Source: Sphingobacteriaceae bacterium
GTDB taxonomy: Bacteria; Bacteroidota; Bacteroidia; B-17B0; Aurantibacillaceae
NCBI GenBank assembly: GCA_016705695.1
Contig: JADJLA010000014.1
Coordinates: 6,249-70,248, forward strand
DNA: 64,000 bases
Direction of reading: 5' to 3'
In this document: one piece after another, positions 27,023 to 36,640 of the stretch
How the letters are laid out: each line of letters starts with the position of its first letter
Numbering within the stretch: the first letter of the stretch is position 1
Translations under genes and position numbers: made by a program
Notes under the pieces: generated by a model
The model's input: only the letters and a program-made list of their open reading frames with translations
What the model was told of the DNA's origin: nothing
Database searches by the model: none

Positions 27023-27077
27023 TTTTGTTTCTAGGCGGGAAACTTCTCCTTTGTAGTCTGTTTAAATAGAAAAGCTG

Positions 27078-27806
27078 TTAGGTCTTGCTCAGTTGAATGA
27101 TCTTCAAGCCATTTAAGAACTTAATAACAAAGTAAGTTGGGTCTAATTCGAATTTGCGTTGAGCAAAATTTACATCGTCAGGTAATTTGTGGTGGTTATT
27201 CTGAAAAAGCTCTCCCATCATTAAAAAATCAACCGGTAATGTATTTTTACTGTGATCATGATTATCGTAATTAGCATAACCATATTTATGTCCACACCAA
27301 TTTACAATAGCGCCATGAACCGGCCCCATAAAAAAATGTATCGGTAATAATAAAAACATCCACCAAGCCGTTGCAAATTGCATAAAAAATAAAATGTATA
27401 AAGCCACAAAGCCTAATCTCACAAACCAACTATCGCTGATCTTGTCTAGTAGCTTCCATTCAGGATACCCGCCCCTAAATTGTTCTTCGGGTTCCACATT
27501 GTGTTTTGCATAATTCAAATAAATATCTTTTGTATGCATTGTCATATGCCAAATGTCTTTAAAGAACATAGGTGAATGAGGATCTTTTTCAGTATCACTG
27601 TACGCATGATGCATGCGGTGCAAAATTGCATATGCCCTTGGATTTAAAAAGGAGGATCCTTGTGTTATAAAAGTTAAGAAATAAAAAAATCGCTCCCAAA
27701 AAAAACTCATCGTGAACATTTTGTGCGCGCCGTAGCGATGTAAAAAGAATGTTTGACAAAATAGAGAAAGGAACCAGTGCGAAATAAAGAAAATTAAAAT
27801 GTACAT
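27078..27806 (-). CDS. Fatty-acid desaturase (acyl-CoA desaturase-like)
   Basis: A 242-residue integral membrane di-iron enzyme that would introduce a cis double bond into acyl chains. The three histidine boxes are HRYGAH (residues 23-28), HRMHH (63-67) and NNHHKLP near the C-terminus, with four hydrophobic segments between them. Length and box spacing match short bacterial delta-9-type desaturases. Transcribed in the same direction as the sulfur operon, it lies upstream of that operon's promoter and downstream of the Rrf2 gene. Confidence 0.9.
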   Translation of the reverse strand: MYILIFFISHWFLSLFCQTFFLHRYGAHKMFTMSFFWERFFYFLTFITQGSSFLNPRAYAILHRMHHAYSDTEKDPHSPMFFKDIWHMTMHTKDIYLNYAKHNVEPEEQFRGGYPEWKLLDKISDSWFVRLGFVALYILFFMQFATAWWMFLLLPIHFFMGPVHGAIVNWCGHKYGYANYDNHDHSKNTLPVDFLMMGELFQNNHHKLPDDVNFAQRKFELDPTYFVIKFLNGLKIIQLSKT

Positions 27807-27936
27807 TTTTTATCATTGCTTTTAAATAAGTGCTCATTGATAAGTTCTTTTGGGCAATCCCTAAAATTACAGGTTTATTTCAAGCTCCCAAAACATTTAG
27901 TCGCCATAGAAATTACATTCATCTCATTTTTTACAC

Positions 27937-28383
27937 CTACTTTTTCGCGTTCCTAATAAGTTTCTTCTCTCGCAGTATTAGGTCGGTAAGGCTAGTTTTT
28001 GAAAGGATCTTTAAACTGGCTTCGCGCACTTCAAGCACTACTTCTCGCAAAGAACACAACTCTTCGTGCGGACATTCCTCGCAAGTTTCGTAAAAATTTA
28101 AGCTTACGCATGGCAAAAGTGCAATGGGCCCACCGGTTGCACGAATAATATGACTTAACATGATCTCTTCCGGATGTTTGCTTAAATAATACCCGCCGGT
28201 TACGCCCATTTTACTGGCAACAAATCCCTGGTGACGCAATTCCAATAAAATAGCCTCTAAAAATTTACGAGGAATTTTTTCTGTTTCCGAAATTTGCGAA
28301 ATGCGTAAAGGTTTTTTATCATAATACACTTTTGCTAAAGCCGTAAGGGCTTTTATGGCGTATTTGGTCTTTTTAGGGAGCAT
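27937..28383 (-). CDS. Rrf2 family transcriptional regulator
   Basis: A 148-residue winged-helix regulator. The N-terminal HTH includes LPKKTKYAIKALTALAK and RISQISETEKIPRKFLEAIL, and GVTGGYYLSK forms the wing. Four Cys (92, 101, 104 and 110; FYETCEECPHEELC) match the region that binds an Fe-S cluster in IscR/NsrR-type members. The family includes the cysteine-metabolism repressor CymR. Proximity to the sulfur operon makes it a candidate regulator of it, which is an inference from location and family. Confidence 0.9.
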   Translation of the reverse strand: MLPKKTKYAIKALTALAKVYYDKKPLRISQISETEKIPRKFLEAILLELRHQGFVASKMGVTGGYYLSKHPEEIMLSHIIRATGGPIALLPCVSLNFYETCEECPHEELCSLREVVLEVREASLKILSKTSLTDLILREKKLIRNAKK

Positions 28384-28475
28384 TCTGTAAATATACTACT
28401 AATTTAGTGGGAATTGAAGGATACATTTTATTGTTTATTAAAAAATGTATCTTTAAAATACATTCTTTATGCACC

Positions 28476-28964
28476 ATGAAAGCCGCCGGAAAAACAGTAA
28501 AAGAAATTTTGATCAGCGTTCCTGTCGAAAGGGCGGAAGCTTTTAATAATCTGCACGATATTATTGTAAAAAACTTGCCCAAGGGTTTTGAAGCAGGTAT
28601 TAGTTATGGGGGCTTGGGTTATGTTGTTCCGCATACACTTTACCCTGCGGGTTACCATTGTAAGCCAAGCGAACCGCTGCCCTTTGCGGGAATTGCTTCG
28701 CAAAAAGATTCCATTAATTTTTATCATATGGGTATTTATTCTGATCCTAAATTATTAAAGTGGTTTGTTGACGAATATTCCAAGCACAGTAAACAAAAAT
28801 TGGATATGGGAAAAAGTTGCGTGCGCTTTAAAAAGTTGGATGAGATCCCTTATAAACTCATTGGTGAGTTAATGAAAAAAATGACCGTGAAAGATTGGAT
28901 AGATAAATACGAAGCGGCATTTAAGAAAAAGCCAAAAGTAGTAAAGGCAAAAGCCAAAAAGTAA
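28476..28964 (+). CDS. DUF1801 family protein
   Basis: A 162-residue protein of the DUF1801/YdhG-like fold, function unknown. The family segments GFEAGISYGGLGYVVPHTLYP, INFYHMGIYSDPKLLKWF and GKSCVRFKKLDEIPYKLIGELM are visible. A Lys-rich tail (KKKPKVVKAKAKK) follows. I start at the ATG at 28476 (MKAAGKTVKEIL) because the sequence before it is AT-rich and lacks family similarity. The gene is monocistronic and divergent from the Rrf2 gene. Confidence 0.8.
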   Translation: MKAAGKTVKEILISVPVERAEAFNNLHDIIVKNLPKGFEAGISYGGLGYVVPHTLYPAGYHCKPSEPLPFAGIASQKDSINFYHMGIYSDPKLLKWFVDEYSKHSKQKLDMGKSCVRFKKLDEIPYKLIGELMKKMTVKDWIDKYEAAFKKKPKVVKAKAKK

Positions 28965-29110
28965 TTTTAAGTATCCTGCCATCTCCCTCTTTTTAGCAAC
29001 GCTCTTTGCGAACGCCGGCCTGCCTTTGGATCGGAAAACCATTGCACCTCTTCAAGGGAGGATAACCCCAAAACGGCGTCGTAAAAAAACATTTTGCAAT
29101 AGCAGATAGA

Positions 29111-30418
29111 TTAACGCAGAATCAAAAGGCGATTCGCATCGAGTTTAATAAAAATAAACAGAAGAATAGTAAAACTCCAAAGCGAAGAACCGCCATAACT
29201 AAAAAATGGTAAAGGAATTCCAATTACAGGCATAAGGCCAATGGTCATACCAATGTTAACCGCTAAATGGAAAAATAAAATACTGGCAACACCATAACCG
29301 TAAATACGGCTAAACGAAGATCGCTATCGTTCGGAGAGAAAAACAACACGTAAGATCAAAAACAATTCCAGAAAGATCACAATGGTGCTTCCAAAAAATC
29401 CCCACTCCTCGCCTACCGTACAAAAAATAAAATCGGTTTCTTGTTCGGGCACAAAATCGTATTTGGTTTGTGTGCCTTGCAAATACCCTTTTCCAAAAAA
29501 TCCTCCGGAGCCAATGGCTTTCAACGACTGATTCACGTTGTAGCCTACACCCTTTAAGTCGGTCTTCTTTCCTAACAATACATCAATACGATCTTTTTGA
29601 TGCGGCTCGAGTTTTTTATAAATAAAATTAGAGCCAAGCACTACGCCTGCGGCAAATACGTAAACCAATCCTACCATCAACAGATTTTTTTTGTTGCGAG
29701 GAATAATTAAAAATGAGAGAACGGCTAAAACTCCTAATGAAATTAAAACAGAGGTTGTATTGGCAACCACTAATGCCACCACAAACAAAATAGCCACTAA
29801 CATACCAATCATTAAAAACCCAACCGATAATCCTTCGCGATACAATACAATAAAAAATGCTACAAACACAATGGCTAATCCGGTTTCGTCTTGCAATTTT
29901 TTTACAAGCACCAAGGGAATTAAAATAATAGCGAGGGCGATAAACGTATTTTTGTAATTCTTTACAAGGTCGCGCCACCTCAACCTAAATTGCGTATTTA
30001 CCGCAATTTGTTGATTGCTTAAAAATTTGGCGAGTGCAAGGGCCATAGAGAATTTGATGAATTCCGCAGGCTGTATGCCAAAATCACCAAAACGAAACCA
30101 CGAGTGCGATCCTTTTACTTCGCGGCCAATAAAACGTACCGCAATATTAGCTACGATCAATACGCCGTAAAATACATAAGAGAATGCCGTAAAAAAATCT
30201 GCGTCTATCAACAGAACTGAAAATGCAATAATGGCAGCTCCACCGATCCACAATAATTGCTTACCGTATTTTTGTGAAAGATCAAAAATACTACTGTGTG
30301 CTTCGTTATAAACAGCGGCATAAATATTTAACCAACCAAACAACACCATGATCACATAAAGTAAGATCGTAGTGCGATCTACTCCATAAAATAAACTATT
30401 TTGATTCCTACTTAGCAT
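29111..30418 (-). pseudogene. rodA: Rod-shape-determining peptidoglycan polymerase RodA, interrupted by one amber codon
   Basis: The frame is open from the ATG at 30418 to a TAG at 29324-29326 and then continues in the same frame for 70 codons to a TAA at 29111. The downstream part is clearly the missing RodA C-terminus (SSFSRIYGYGVASILFFH, PVIGIPLPFFSYGGSS). RodA is the SEDS-family glycosyltransferase of the elongasome with about ten membrane helices. The interrupted position reads SER-stop-RSSF where relatives have Gln, so a single CAG to TAG change explains it. Read through, the protein is 435 codons, a normal length. The start overlaps the mrdA stop. Confidence 0.88.
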
Positions 30419-32286
30419 TAATCGATTTTGTCTGTTATGAGAATACTTCCATCAATGAGGTTTGCCTCCATGATACGTTTTTCCAATTCAGGTCTGTCGG
30501 TTTTTCCTTTTAAATATTTTTCCATTAATAAAGTTACAATAGGCGCACTCCATACACCACCAAAACCGGCATTCTCTACCAAACAGGCAATGGCAATTTT
30601 TGGATTTTCCTTTGGCGCAAATGCTAAAAATACCGCGTGATCTTTTCCGTGAGGATTTTGTGCAGTTCCTGTTTTACCACAAACTACAATATCTTTTAAG
30701 CGTGAAGCAAAAGCAGTTCCTCCCGGTAGCAAAGCACCTTCCATTCCCTCGATCACAATATCATAGTACTCTTGCTTTTGAACAGCGGCCAAGTGCTTCG
30801 TTTTGAATTTTGGATCCAAATATTTTTCCTTCCCAACACCTTTAATGCAATGCGGTGTATAATAAAATCCTTTGTTGGCAATTATAGCAACCACATTTGC
30901 CATTTGTAAGGGAACCAAAGTCAACTCAGCCTGACCAATTCCTAAAGACACAATAGTATTACTTCTCCATCCGCCTTTTCCAAAAACTTTATTGTAATAT
31001 TCAACACTTGGTACGTTGCCCGGTTTATCGTGAGGAAGATCGGTTCCTAAACGTGTGCCGGGACCAAATGTTTTTACCATATCGCGCCAGTGGTTATAGC
31101 CATCAATAAAATTTGGATACTTGCGTTGATCAACAATATCTCTGAACACATAACTGTAATACGAATTACACGAAGCAGCAATAGAACCTGTTAGATTTTT
31201 TCCACCACCATGCGCATGGCATTTTGGCTTTCCGCCCATTGGAGGATAACCCATTTGACACGGATACGATGTGTTGCGATTGATGAGGCCATCATTTTGC
31301 GCAATGAGTGCATCAATTAATTTAAAAATAGATCCGGGAGGATACATGGCCGTTAATGCGCGATTGAATAATGGAACATTAATAGTGTCGGCGTACATTC
31401 TTGCAAAACTTTTGTTACGCTCTTTTCCGCTCACCAAAGAGTTTGGATCGTAGGTTGGACTCGAGATCAAACATAAAATTTCACCGGTGCTTGGTTCAAT
31501 GGCTACAACGGCGCCTTTTTTTCCTCGCATTAATCTTTCACCGTACTCTTGCAATTCGGCATCAATGGAAGAATACAAAGGTTTTCCGGAAATGGCGAGT
31601 GTGTCGTATTTTCCTTGCATATAACGCCCAACGGTTTTATTATGGACATCGGTAATTTCGTACTGCACTCCTTTTCTTCCACGCAGTGCTTCTTCGTAAC
31701 TCATTTCAATTCCCGATTTACCAATATAATCACCCTCTTTGTAATAGGTGTCTTTTTCGGCTTTCTCTTTACTTACCTCACCCACATACCCCATTAAATG
31801 TGCAGCAATTGGTTTAGGATATTTTCGAATGGAGCGTTTTTGAAAGAAGAACCCTTTAAAGCGAAATAATTTTTCTTGTAATACAGCATAAGTTTCCTTT
31901 GATAATTGTTTTTCGAAGATACTTTGCTTTCACGGAGAATTAAAATGCTGACAAGCCTTTTTGATCCGTTTTAAATATTCTTGTTTGGTAATTTCTAAAA
32001 TAGCGCACAAGCCCATGGTATCGCAACCTTTTGTTTCGCGAGGAACTATCATTAAGTCATACGACGGTTCGTTGTAAACCAATAATTTGCCTTTGCGATC
32101 GTATATATAGCCACGCACCGCGTATTCTGTTTGTTTACGTAAAGCATTATTGTCTGCGCCAATTTTATATTGATCGTCGATCAACTGAATATAAAATAAA
32201 CGCACAATGTATATGAGCACAATGAGGATGAAGAAGCCTCCAATGAAATACTTTCTGTCGCCCAAATGTGAGTTTGCAATACTCAT
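30418..32286 (-). pseudogene. mrdA: Penicillin-binding protein 2, interrupted by one in-frame TGA
   Basis: PBP2 is the transpeptidase partner of RodA. The N-terminal part has one membrane helix (YFIGGFFILIVLIYIVRLF) and YAVRGYIYDRKGKLL. After the TGA at 31930-31932 the same frame continues with QSIFEKQLSKETYAVLQEKL and the dimerisation domain. The transpeptidase domain follows, with the active-site Ser in YPPGSIFKLIDALI, the SxN-type SCNSYY, and KTGTAQNPHG. Without the stop the protein is 622 codons, as expected. The interrupted site reads NSP-stop-KQS; CGA to TGA would explain it, but the original residue is not certain. Confidence 0.86.
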
Positions 32287-32801
32287 TTGCTAAAACGTTT
32301 TGAGTAAAATAAAAACTGAATGAGGTAAACCAATAGAAATGTTCCAATACTACTTAGAATAACTCTACCCAGCGTTCTGAAAAATTCATCAAAACGAAAC
32401 ACTTCAAAATAAAAGAAAAGCAAATGATGAACAAAGATCAAAACGCCTGCGTATTTTAAATACCATTCTAAGCCCATGTCTTCAATGGTTGGCTGCACAA
32501 CTACATCGTATCCGTCACGCGGAGAAACAAACTTTAAAACATAATAACGAGCGAAAGCCATAGAAACGCAAGCGGAAGCATGCAAGCCGGGCGTACTGTA
32601 AAAAAGATCGATAGTAATGCCCATGACGAATGAAAGTGCCAAAATTAATAATCGCGGTGTTTCAAAAGGAAGTGATAGAATAAAAAGCACGTAGGGCAGC
32701 ATAATAAAATATGTTCCCAAATTGATATTGCGCACAATAAGCACTTGCAACAATACCAAAATGATAAAGCGAACTAAGTTTATAATGATCCTGTTGCTCA
32801 T
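32283..32801 (-). CDS. mreD: Rod-shape-determining membrane protein MreD
   Basis: A 172-residue integral membrane protein with about five hydrophobic segments, lying between mreC and mrdA in the conserved order. Sequence similarity among MreD proteins is low; length, topology (LVRFIILVLLQVLIVRNINLG, VMGITIDLFYSTPGLHASA) and context identify it. It overlaps both neighbours by four bases, indicating translational coupling. Confidence 0.88.
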   Translation of the reverse strand: MSNRIIINLVRFIILVLLQVLIVRNINLGTYFIMLPYVLFILSLPFETPRLLILALSFVMGITIDLFYSTPGLHASACVSMAFARYYVLKFVSPRDGYDVVVQPTIEDMGLEWYLKYAGVLIFVHHLLFFYFEVFRFDEFFRTLGRVILSSIGTFLLVYLIQFLFYSKRFSK

Positions 32802-33631
32802 TTTATGGGCTGCGTTGTTTTTTCGAGTGAATCTTTTTCCTTCTTGAAATTATTTTTGATCACATAAACGTAATTGAGTTTTTTAAGGTCGGCGCTTAGT
32901 TTTACTTTGATGGTATAGAACTGTTCGTTTTGGCGACGTTCGTAACTGTCAATAGTTCCTACCATGATACCTTCGGGAAAATAACTGGATAATGAACTCG
33001 ACACAACCGTATCTCCATTTTTTATTTTAGCGTGCGTGGGAATATCTGTAAGCAAACAATATTGATAATCCTTTCCATCCCAAATAAGCGGTCCGTAACT
33101 TCCATCACGTTTCAATTTACAATTCACGGCAAAATCCTTATGTAGCACACTAATAATTGTAGCAAAGTTCTCTGATACATCTCTTACAAATCCTATCATT
33201 CCTAAACTATTATACACACCCATTTCTCTGGTAACACCTTGCGCCGAACCGGCGTTGATGGTAATATAATTATTGCGATTATTTACTGAAGCGTTCACTA
33301 CTTTGGCATCAATGAATTCATATTGCAATTTGTACACGGTATCATTGATCCGCACTTCTCGTGTTGGATAAGCAAAGTAATTACTCTTCAAGTGATTTCG
33401 TAATTCTTTGTTCTCAATGGCCAATCGTAAATTTTCATGCTTGAGAGAAAAATATTCCTTGGTGTTTGCTTCGGCTGCATAAATATTTGCAGCAACCGCA
33501 TTAGAAGAATTTATTAATTGTGATCCCTGATAATTTTTACCTCTTATCATCATCCAAAAACAAATGAGCTGCGCCAGCAAGAACACAAAAATAAAATGAT
33601 GTTTATATAAAAATGCTAAGAGATTGCGCAA
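32798..33631 (-). CDS. mreC: Rod-shape-determining protein MreC
   Basis: A 277-residue protein with an N-terminal transmembrane anchor (FIFVFLLAQLICFWMMI), a coiled-coil stretch (residues about 60-80) and the beta-rich periplasmic domain. That domain has ITINAGSAQGVTREMGV and VDGDTVVSSSLSSYFPEGIMVGTI-type features. MreC scaffolds the elongasome and activates PBP2. The gene is intact, whereas the downstream mrdA and rodA carry stop codons. Confidence 0.93.
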   Translation of the reverse strand: MRNLLAFLYKHHFIFVFLLAQLICFWMMIRGKNYQGSQLINSSNAVAANIYAAEANTKEYFSLKHENLRLAIENKELRNHLKSNYFAYPTREVRINDTVYKLQYEFIDAKVVNASVNNRNNYITINAGSAQGVTREMGVYNSLGMIGFVRDVSENFATIISVLHKDFAVNCKLKRDGSYGPLIWDGKDYQYCLLTDIPTHAKIKNGDTVVSSSLSSYFPEGIMVGTIDSYERRQNEQFYTIKVKLSADLKKLNYVYVIKNNFKKEKDSLEKTTQPIK

Positions 33632-33726
33632 TGTTCAGCTAATTAAAACGTATATTATTAAACGACAATTCCGGAAAATAGTTTCCCGGAGTACATTGTT
33701 TTAAAGCTAGTAAGGAAGGGGGTGCG

Positions 33727-34749
33727 TTACTTGATAAGGAAAGGGAATTTATGAACATTTTTAAGTGCAATTCCTGTGCCTCTTGCAACTGCTCTCAATG
33801 GATCTTCACACACGTGAACGGGTAGTTTTGTTTTCATGGAGATGCGTTTATCAAGTCCTCTTAAAAGTGAGCCTCCACCTGCCATAAAAATTCCTTTGCG
33901 ATAAATGTCGGCCGCCAATTCGGGAGGTGTCATCTCTAGCGCATTTAAGATCGCTTCTTCAATTTTTGAAATAGATTTATCTAAACAGTGGGCAATTTCC
34001 ACATAACTGATATACACTTCTTTTGGGATCCCGCTCATTAAGTCGCGTCCTTGTACAGCGTAATCTGCAGGCGGATTGTCGATCTCGGTCATTGCAGCGC
34101 CAACTTCAATTTTTACACGTTCAGCACTTCGCTCACCAATTAAAATATTATGTTGACGGCGCATGTACTCTTCAATGTTAGCATTAAAATCATCTCCCGC
34201 AATACGAGTTGATTTATCGCAAACAATTCCACCCAACGCAATAACGGCAATTTCGGAAGTACCGCCACCAATATCAATGATCATATTTCCCATGGGTTCT
34301 TCCACGTCAATTCCCATACCAATTGCCGCAGCCATTGGTTCGTGGATCATGTAAACTTCTTTTGCTCCTGCATGTTCAGCGCTATCACGTACCGCACGTT
34401 TTTCTACCTCGGTGATGCCTGAAGGAATACAGATCACCATTCGCAAACTTGGTTTAAAGAATTTATTTCCGGGATTGATCATCTTGATCATTCCTTTGAT
34501 CATTTCTTCAGCAGCCTGGAAATCGGCGATAACTCCATCCTTAAGCGGACGAATAGTTTTTATATTCTCGTGAGTTTTACCGTGCATCATTTGTGCAGCG
34601 CGGCCAACAGCAATAACTTTTTGCGTGGTACGATCAACCGCAACGATACTCGGCTCATCTACTACAACTTTATCATTATGAATAATAATAGTATTGGCAG
34701 TTCCTAAGTCAATTGCAATATCTTGGGTTAAAAAATCTAGTAGTGCCAT
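33727..34749 (-). CDS. mreB: Cell shape-determining actin homologue MreB
   Basis: A 340-residue bacterial actin that forms membrane-associated filaments guiding lateral wall growth. The phosphate-1 loop IDLGTANTIIIH, phosphate-2 MIIDIGGGTSEIAVIA and adenosine-loop IFMAGGGSLLRGL are all present. It starts the mreBCD-mrdA-rodA cluster; 95 bases separate it from mreC. The length is normal and the gene is intact. Confidence 0.97.
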   Translation of the reverse strand: MALLDFLTQDIAIDLGTANTIIIHNDKVVVDEPSIVAVDRTTQKVIAVGRAAQMMHGKTHENIKTIRPLKDGVIADFQAAEEMIKGMIKMINPGNKFFKPSLRMVICIPSGITEVEKRAVRDSAEHAGAKEVYMIHEPMAAAIGMGIDVEEPMGNMIIDIGGGTSEIAVIALGGIVCDKSTRIAGDDFNANIEEYMRRQHNILIGERSAERVKIEVGAAMTEIDNPPADYAVQGRDLMSGIPKEVYISYVEIAHCLDKSISKIEEAILNALEMTPPELAADIYRKGIFMAGGGSLLRGLDKRISMKTKLPVHVCEDPLRAVARGTGIALKNVHKFPFLIK

Positions 34750-34845
34750 TTTGTAAAGTTAATGAAATTGTGAATTGGTGAATTGGTACTCAATGTAGTT
34801 TTATACTCTTTTATGTTAATAAAGTTTCAGGACGGTTGACTTATT

Positions 34846-34914
34846 TTTTATTGCCACGGAGAAGCGGAGGCGCGGAGGTATATTTCATTCTCCGTGTCTT
34901 CGTGGCTAAAAAAT
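34846..34914. repeat. Palindromic GCCACGGAG-type intergenic repeat
   Basis: GCCACGGAGAAGCGGAGGCGCGGAG on the left and CTCCGTGTCTTCGTGGC on the right form an imperfect inverted repeat. Related words occur at 48985-49008 and 49393-49415. It contains no gene and lies between purH and mreB. Confidence 0.6.
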
Positions 34915-34924
34915 TGTTCTTTCA

Positions 34925-36457
34925 TTAATGTTTGAAGTGACGATTTCCTGTGAACACCATACTTAATCCGTTTGCATTGCAATATTCAATACTGTCTTTG
35001 TCTTTTATTGAACCGCCAGGTTGAATTACCGCAGTTATACCGGCATTTTTTGCTATCTCCACACAATCCGGAAAAGGGAAAAATGCATCGCTCGCCATTA
35101 CCGCACCGTTGAGATCAAAATTAAAGCTCTGAGCCTTGGCTATGGCCTGTTTCAGAGCATCTACCCTTGAGGTTTGGCCAGTTCCGCTAGCCAATAATGC
35201 GCCGTTCTTTGCCAAAACAATGGTGTTAGATTTGGTGTGTTTTACCAATTTATTGGCAAACAAAAGATCATTTACCTCACTAACGCTTGGCCCTTTGACA
35301 GTAACGGTTTGAAGGTCTTTTGCCGTTTCAGTTTTAAGGTCTTTATCTTGCTCAATTATGCCATTTAAAAGTGTACGGAACGAGCGGTGATGCAATTCCA
35401 TTTGGTTTTGAGTAAGGATGATGCGATTAGGCTTACTCTTTAATACTTCTAAAGCTTGCGCATTATAAGAGGGGGCAATGATCACTTCGCAAAAAAGCTT
35501 GGTTACTTCTTTCGCCGTTTCGGCATCTACCTCTTTATTGGTGATCAATATTCCTCCAAAAGCCGAAACCGGATCTCCGGCCAAAGCATCTGTCCAAGCT
35601 TGCAAAAGCGTTGGGCGAGTAGCGATTCCGCAGGCATTGTTGTGTTTTAAAATAGCGAATGTAGGGTCAGAATCTTTGAACTCTCCAATCAAAGCCACAG
35701 CTGCATCCACATCTAAAAGGTTATTGTAAGAAAGTTCTTTACCATTAAGTTTGGTGAACATGGCATCCAGGTTTCCGTAAAAAATGCCCTGCTGATGAGG
35801 GTTCTCGCCATACCTCAACACTTGCCCTGTTTGAATGCTTTGTTTGAATTGCGGTAATTTTTCGGTCTTATTAAAGTAATAAAAAATAGCGCTATCATAA
35901 TGTGAAGATGTGGCGAAAGCTTTCGCAGCAAAGCGTTTCCGGTCGGCCAGATCAGTTTTTCCATTCTTAGATTCCAATAAACTCAAAAGATCTGAGTAAT
36001 CATTTCGGGTAGAAACAATAAGCACATCGTTGAAGTTTTTTGCTGCAGCTCTTATTAATGAGATGCCACCAATATCTATCTTTTCGATGATATCAGTATC
36101 AGAAGCTCCTGAAGCAACGGTTTCTTCAAAAGGATAAAGATCTACGATCACAAGATCAATATCTCCAATATGATGTTGTTCTTTTTCGAGGATATCAGTT
36201 GGATTGTCGCGTCGGTTAAGGATCCCACCAAAAATAGCAGGATGCAATGTTTTTACACGCCCTCCAAAAATTTCGGGATAATTAGTTAGCGATTCTACGG
36301 CTATTACCGGAACACCTAGTTTCTCGATAAATGATAAAGTTCCGCCGGTGCTATAAAGCCTTACATTTTGAGAATGCAGCTTTTTAATGATGGGCTCTAA
36401 ATTGTCTTTGTAATATACTGATATTAAGGCGCTTTTTATTGATTTTGACTGGCTCAT
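34925..36457 (-). CDS. purH: Bifunctional AICAR transformylase / IMP cyclohydrolase
   Basis: A 510-residue enzyme performing the last two steps of IMP synthesis. The N-terminal MGS-like IMP cyclohydrolase domain begins with SALISVYYKDNLEPI, and the AICAR transformylase domain includes QVLRYGENPHQQ, ILKHNNACGIA and the C-terminal DAFFPFPDCVEIA. I use the ATG at 36457 (MSQSKSIKSAL) because the 49 residues upstream do not belong to the family. With the purM fragment at the left edge, this is the second purine gene in the window. Confidence 0.96.
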   Translation of the reverse strand: MSQSKSIKSALISVYYKDNLEPIIKKLHSQNVRLYSTGGTLSFIEKLGVPVIAVESLTNYPEIFGGRVKTLHPAIFGGILNRRDNPTDILEKEQHHIGDIDLVIVDLYPFEETVASGASDTDIIEKIDIGGISLIRAAAKNFNDVLIVSTRNDYSDLLSLLESKNGKTDLADRKRFAAKAFATSSHYDSAIFYYFNKTEKLPQFKQSIQTGQVLRYGENPHQQGIFYGNLDAMFTKLNGKELSYNNLLDVDAAVALIGEFKDSDPTFAILKHNNACGIATRPTLLQAWTDALAGDPVSAFGGILITNKEVDAETAKEVTKLFCEVIIAPSYNAQALEVLKSKPNRIILTQNQMELHHRSFRTLLNGIIEQDKDLKTETAKDLQTVTVKGPSVSEVNDLLFANKLVKHTKSNTIVLAKNGALLASGTGQTSRVDALKQAIAKAQSFNFDLNGAVMASDAFFPFPDCVEIAKNAGITAVIQPGGSIKDKDSIEYCNANGLSMVFTGNRHFKH

Positions 36458-36640
36458 GGGATTTAAAAAAACAAAGGTAATAGATTGATGGAACCACGGG
36501 TTTGATGTTGAAAAGTGTTGAAAAATGGACTGGGCCTGAGGTGCAGCACAAATAAACAATTTGCTGTTTATTAAAATAAACTCCTCAACCAAATAAGCTT
36601 TCAATTAACTCTAATTTTAGTGCAAATCGTTTTTTAAAAT

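Noticed and set aside
27595..27837. Alternative minus-strand protein overlapping the desaturase start
   Set aside because: It overlaps the strongly supported desaturase in another frame and has no domain; the histidine boxes fix the correct frame.
28965..29110. Possible RNA gene between the DUF1801 gene and rodA
   Set aside because: The 146-base gap shows no tRNA-like or other recognisable fold by eye, and most of the larger apparent gap is the rodA C-terminus beyond its amber codon.
29111..32286. Stop-codon recoding (TAG or TGA read as an amino acid)
   Set aside because: TAG, TGA and TAA all end normal genes in the window (photolyase and DinB with TAG, several mini-lipoproteins with TGA). 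Only three isolated cases occur and none is systematic.
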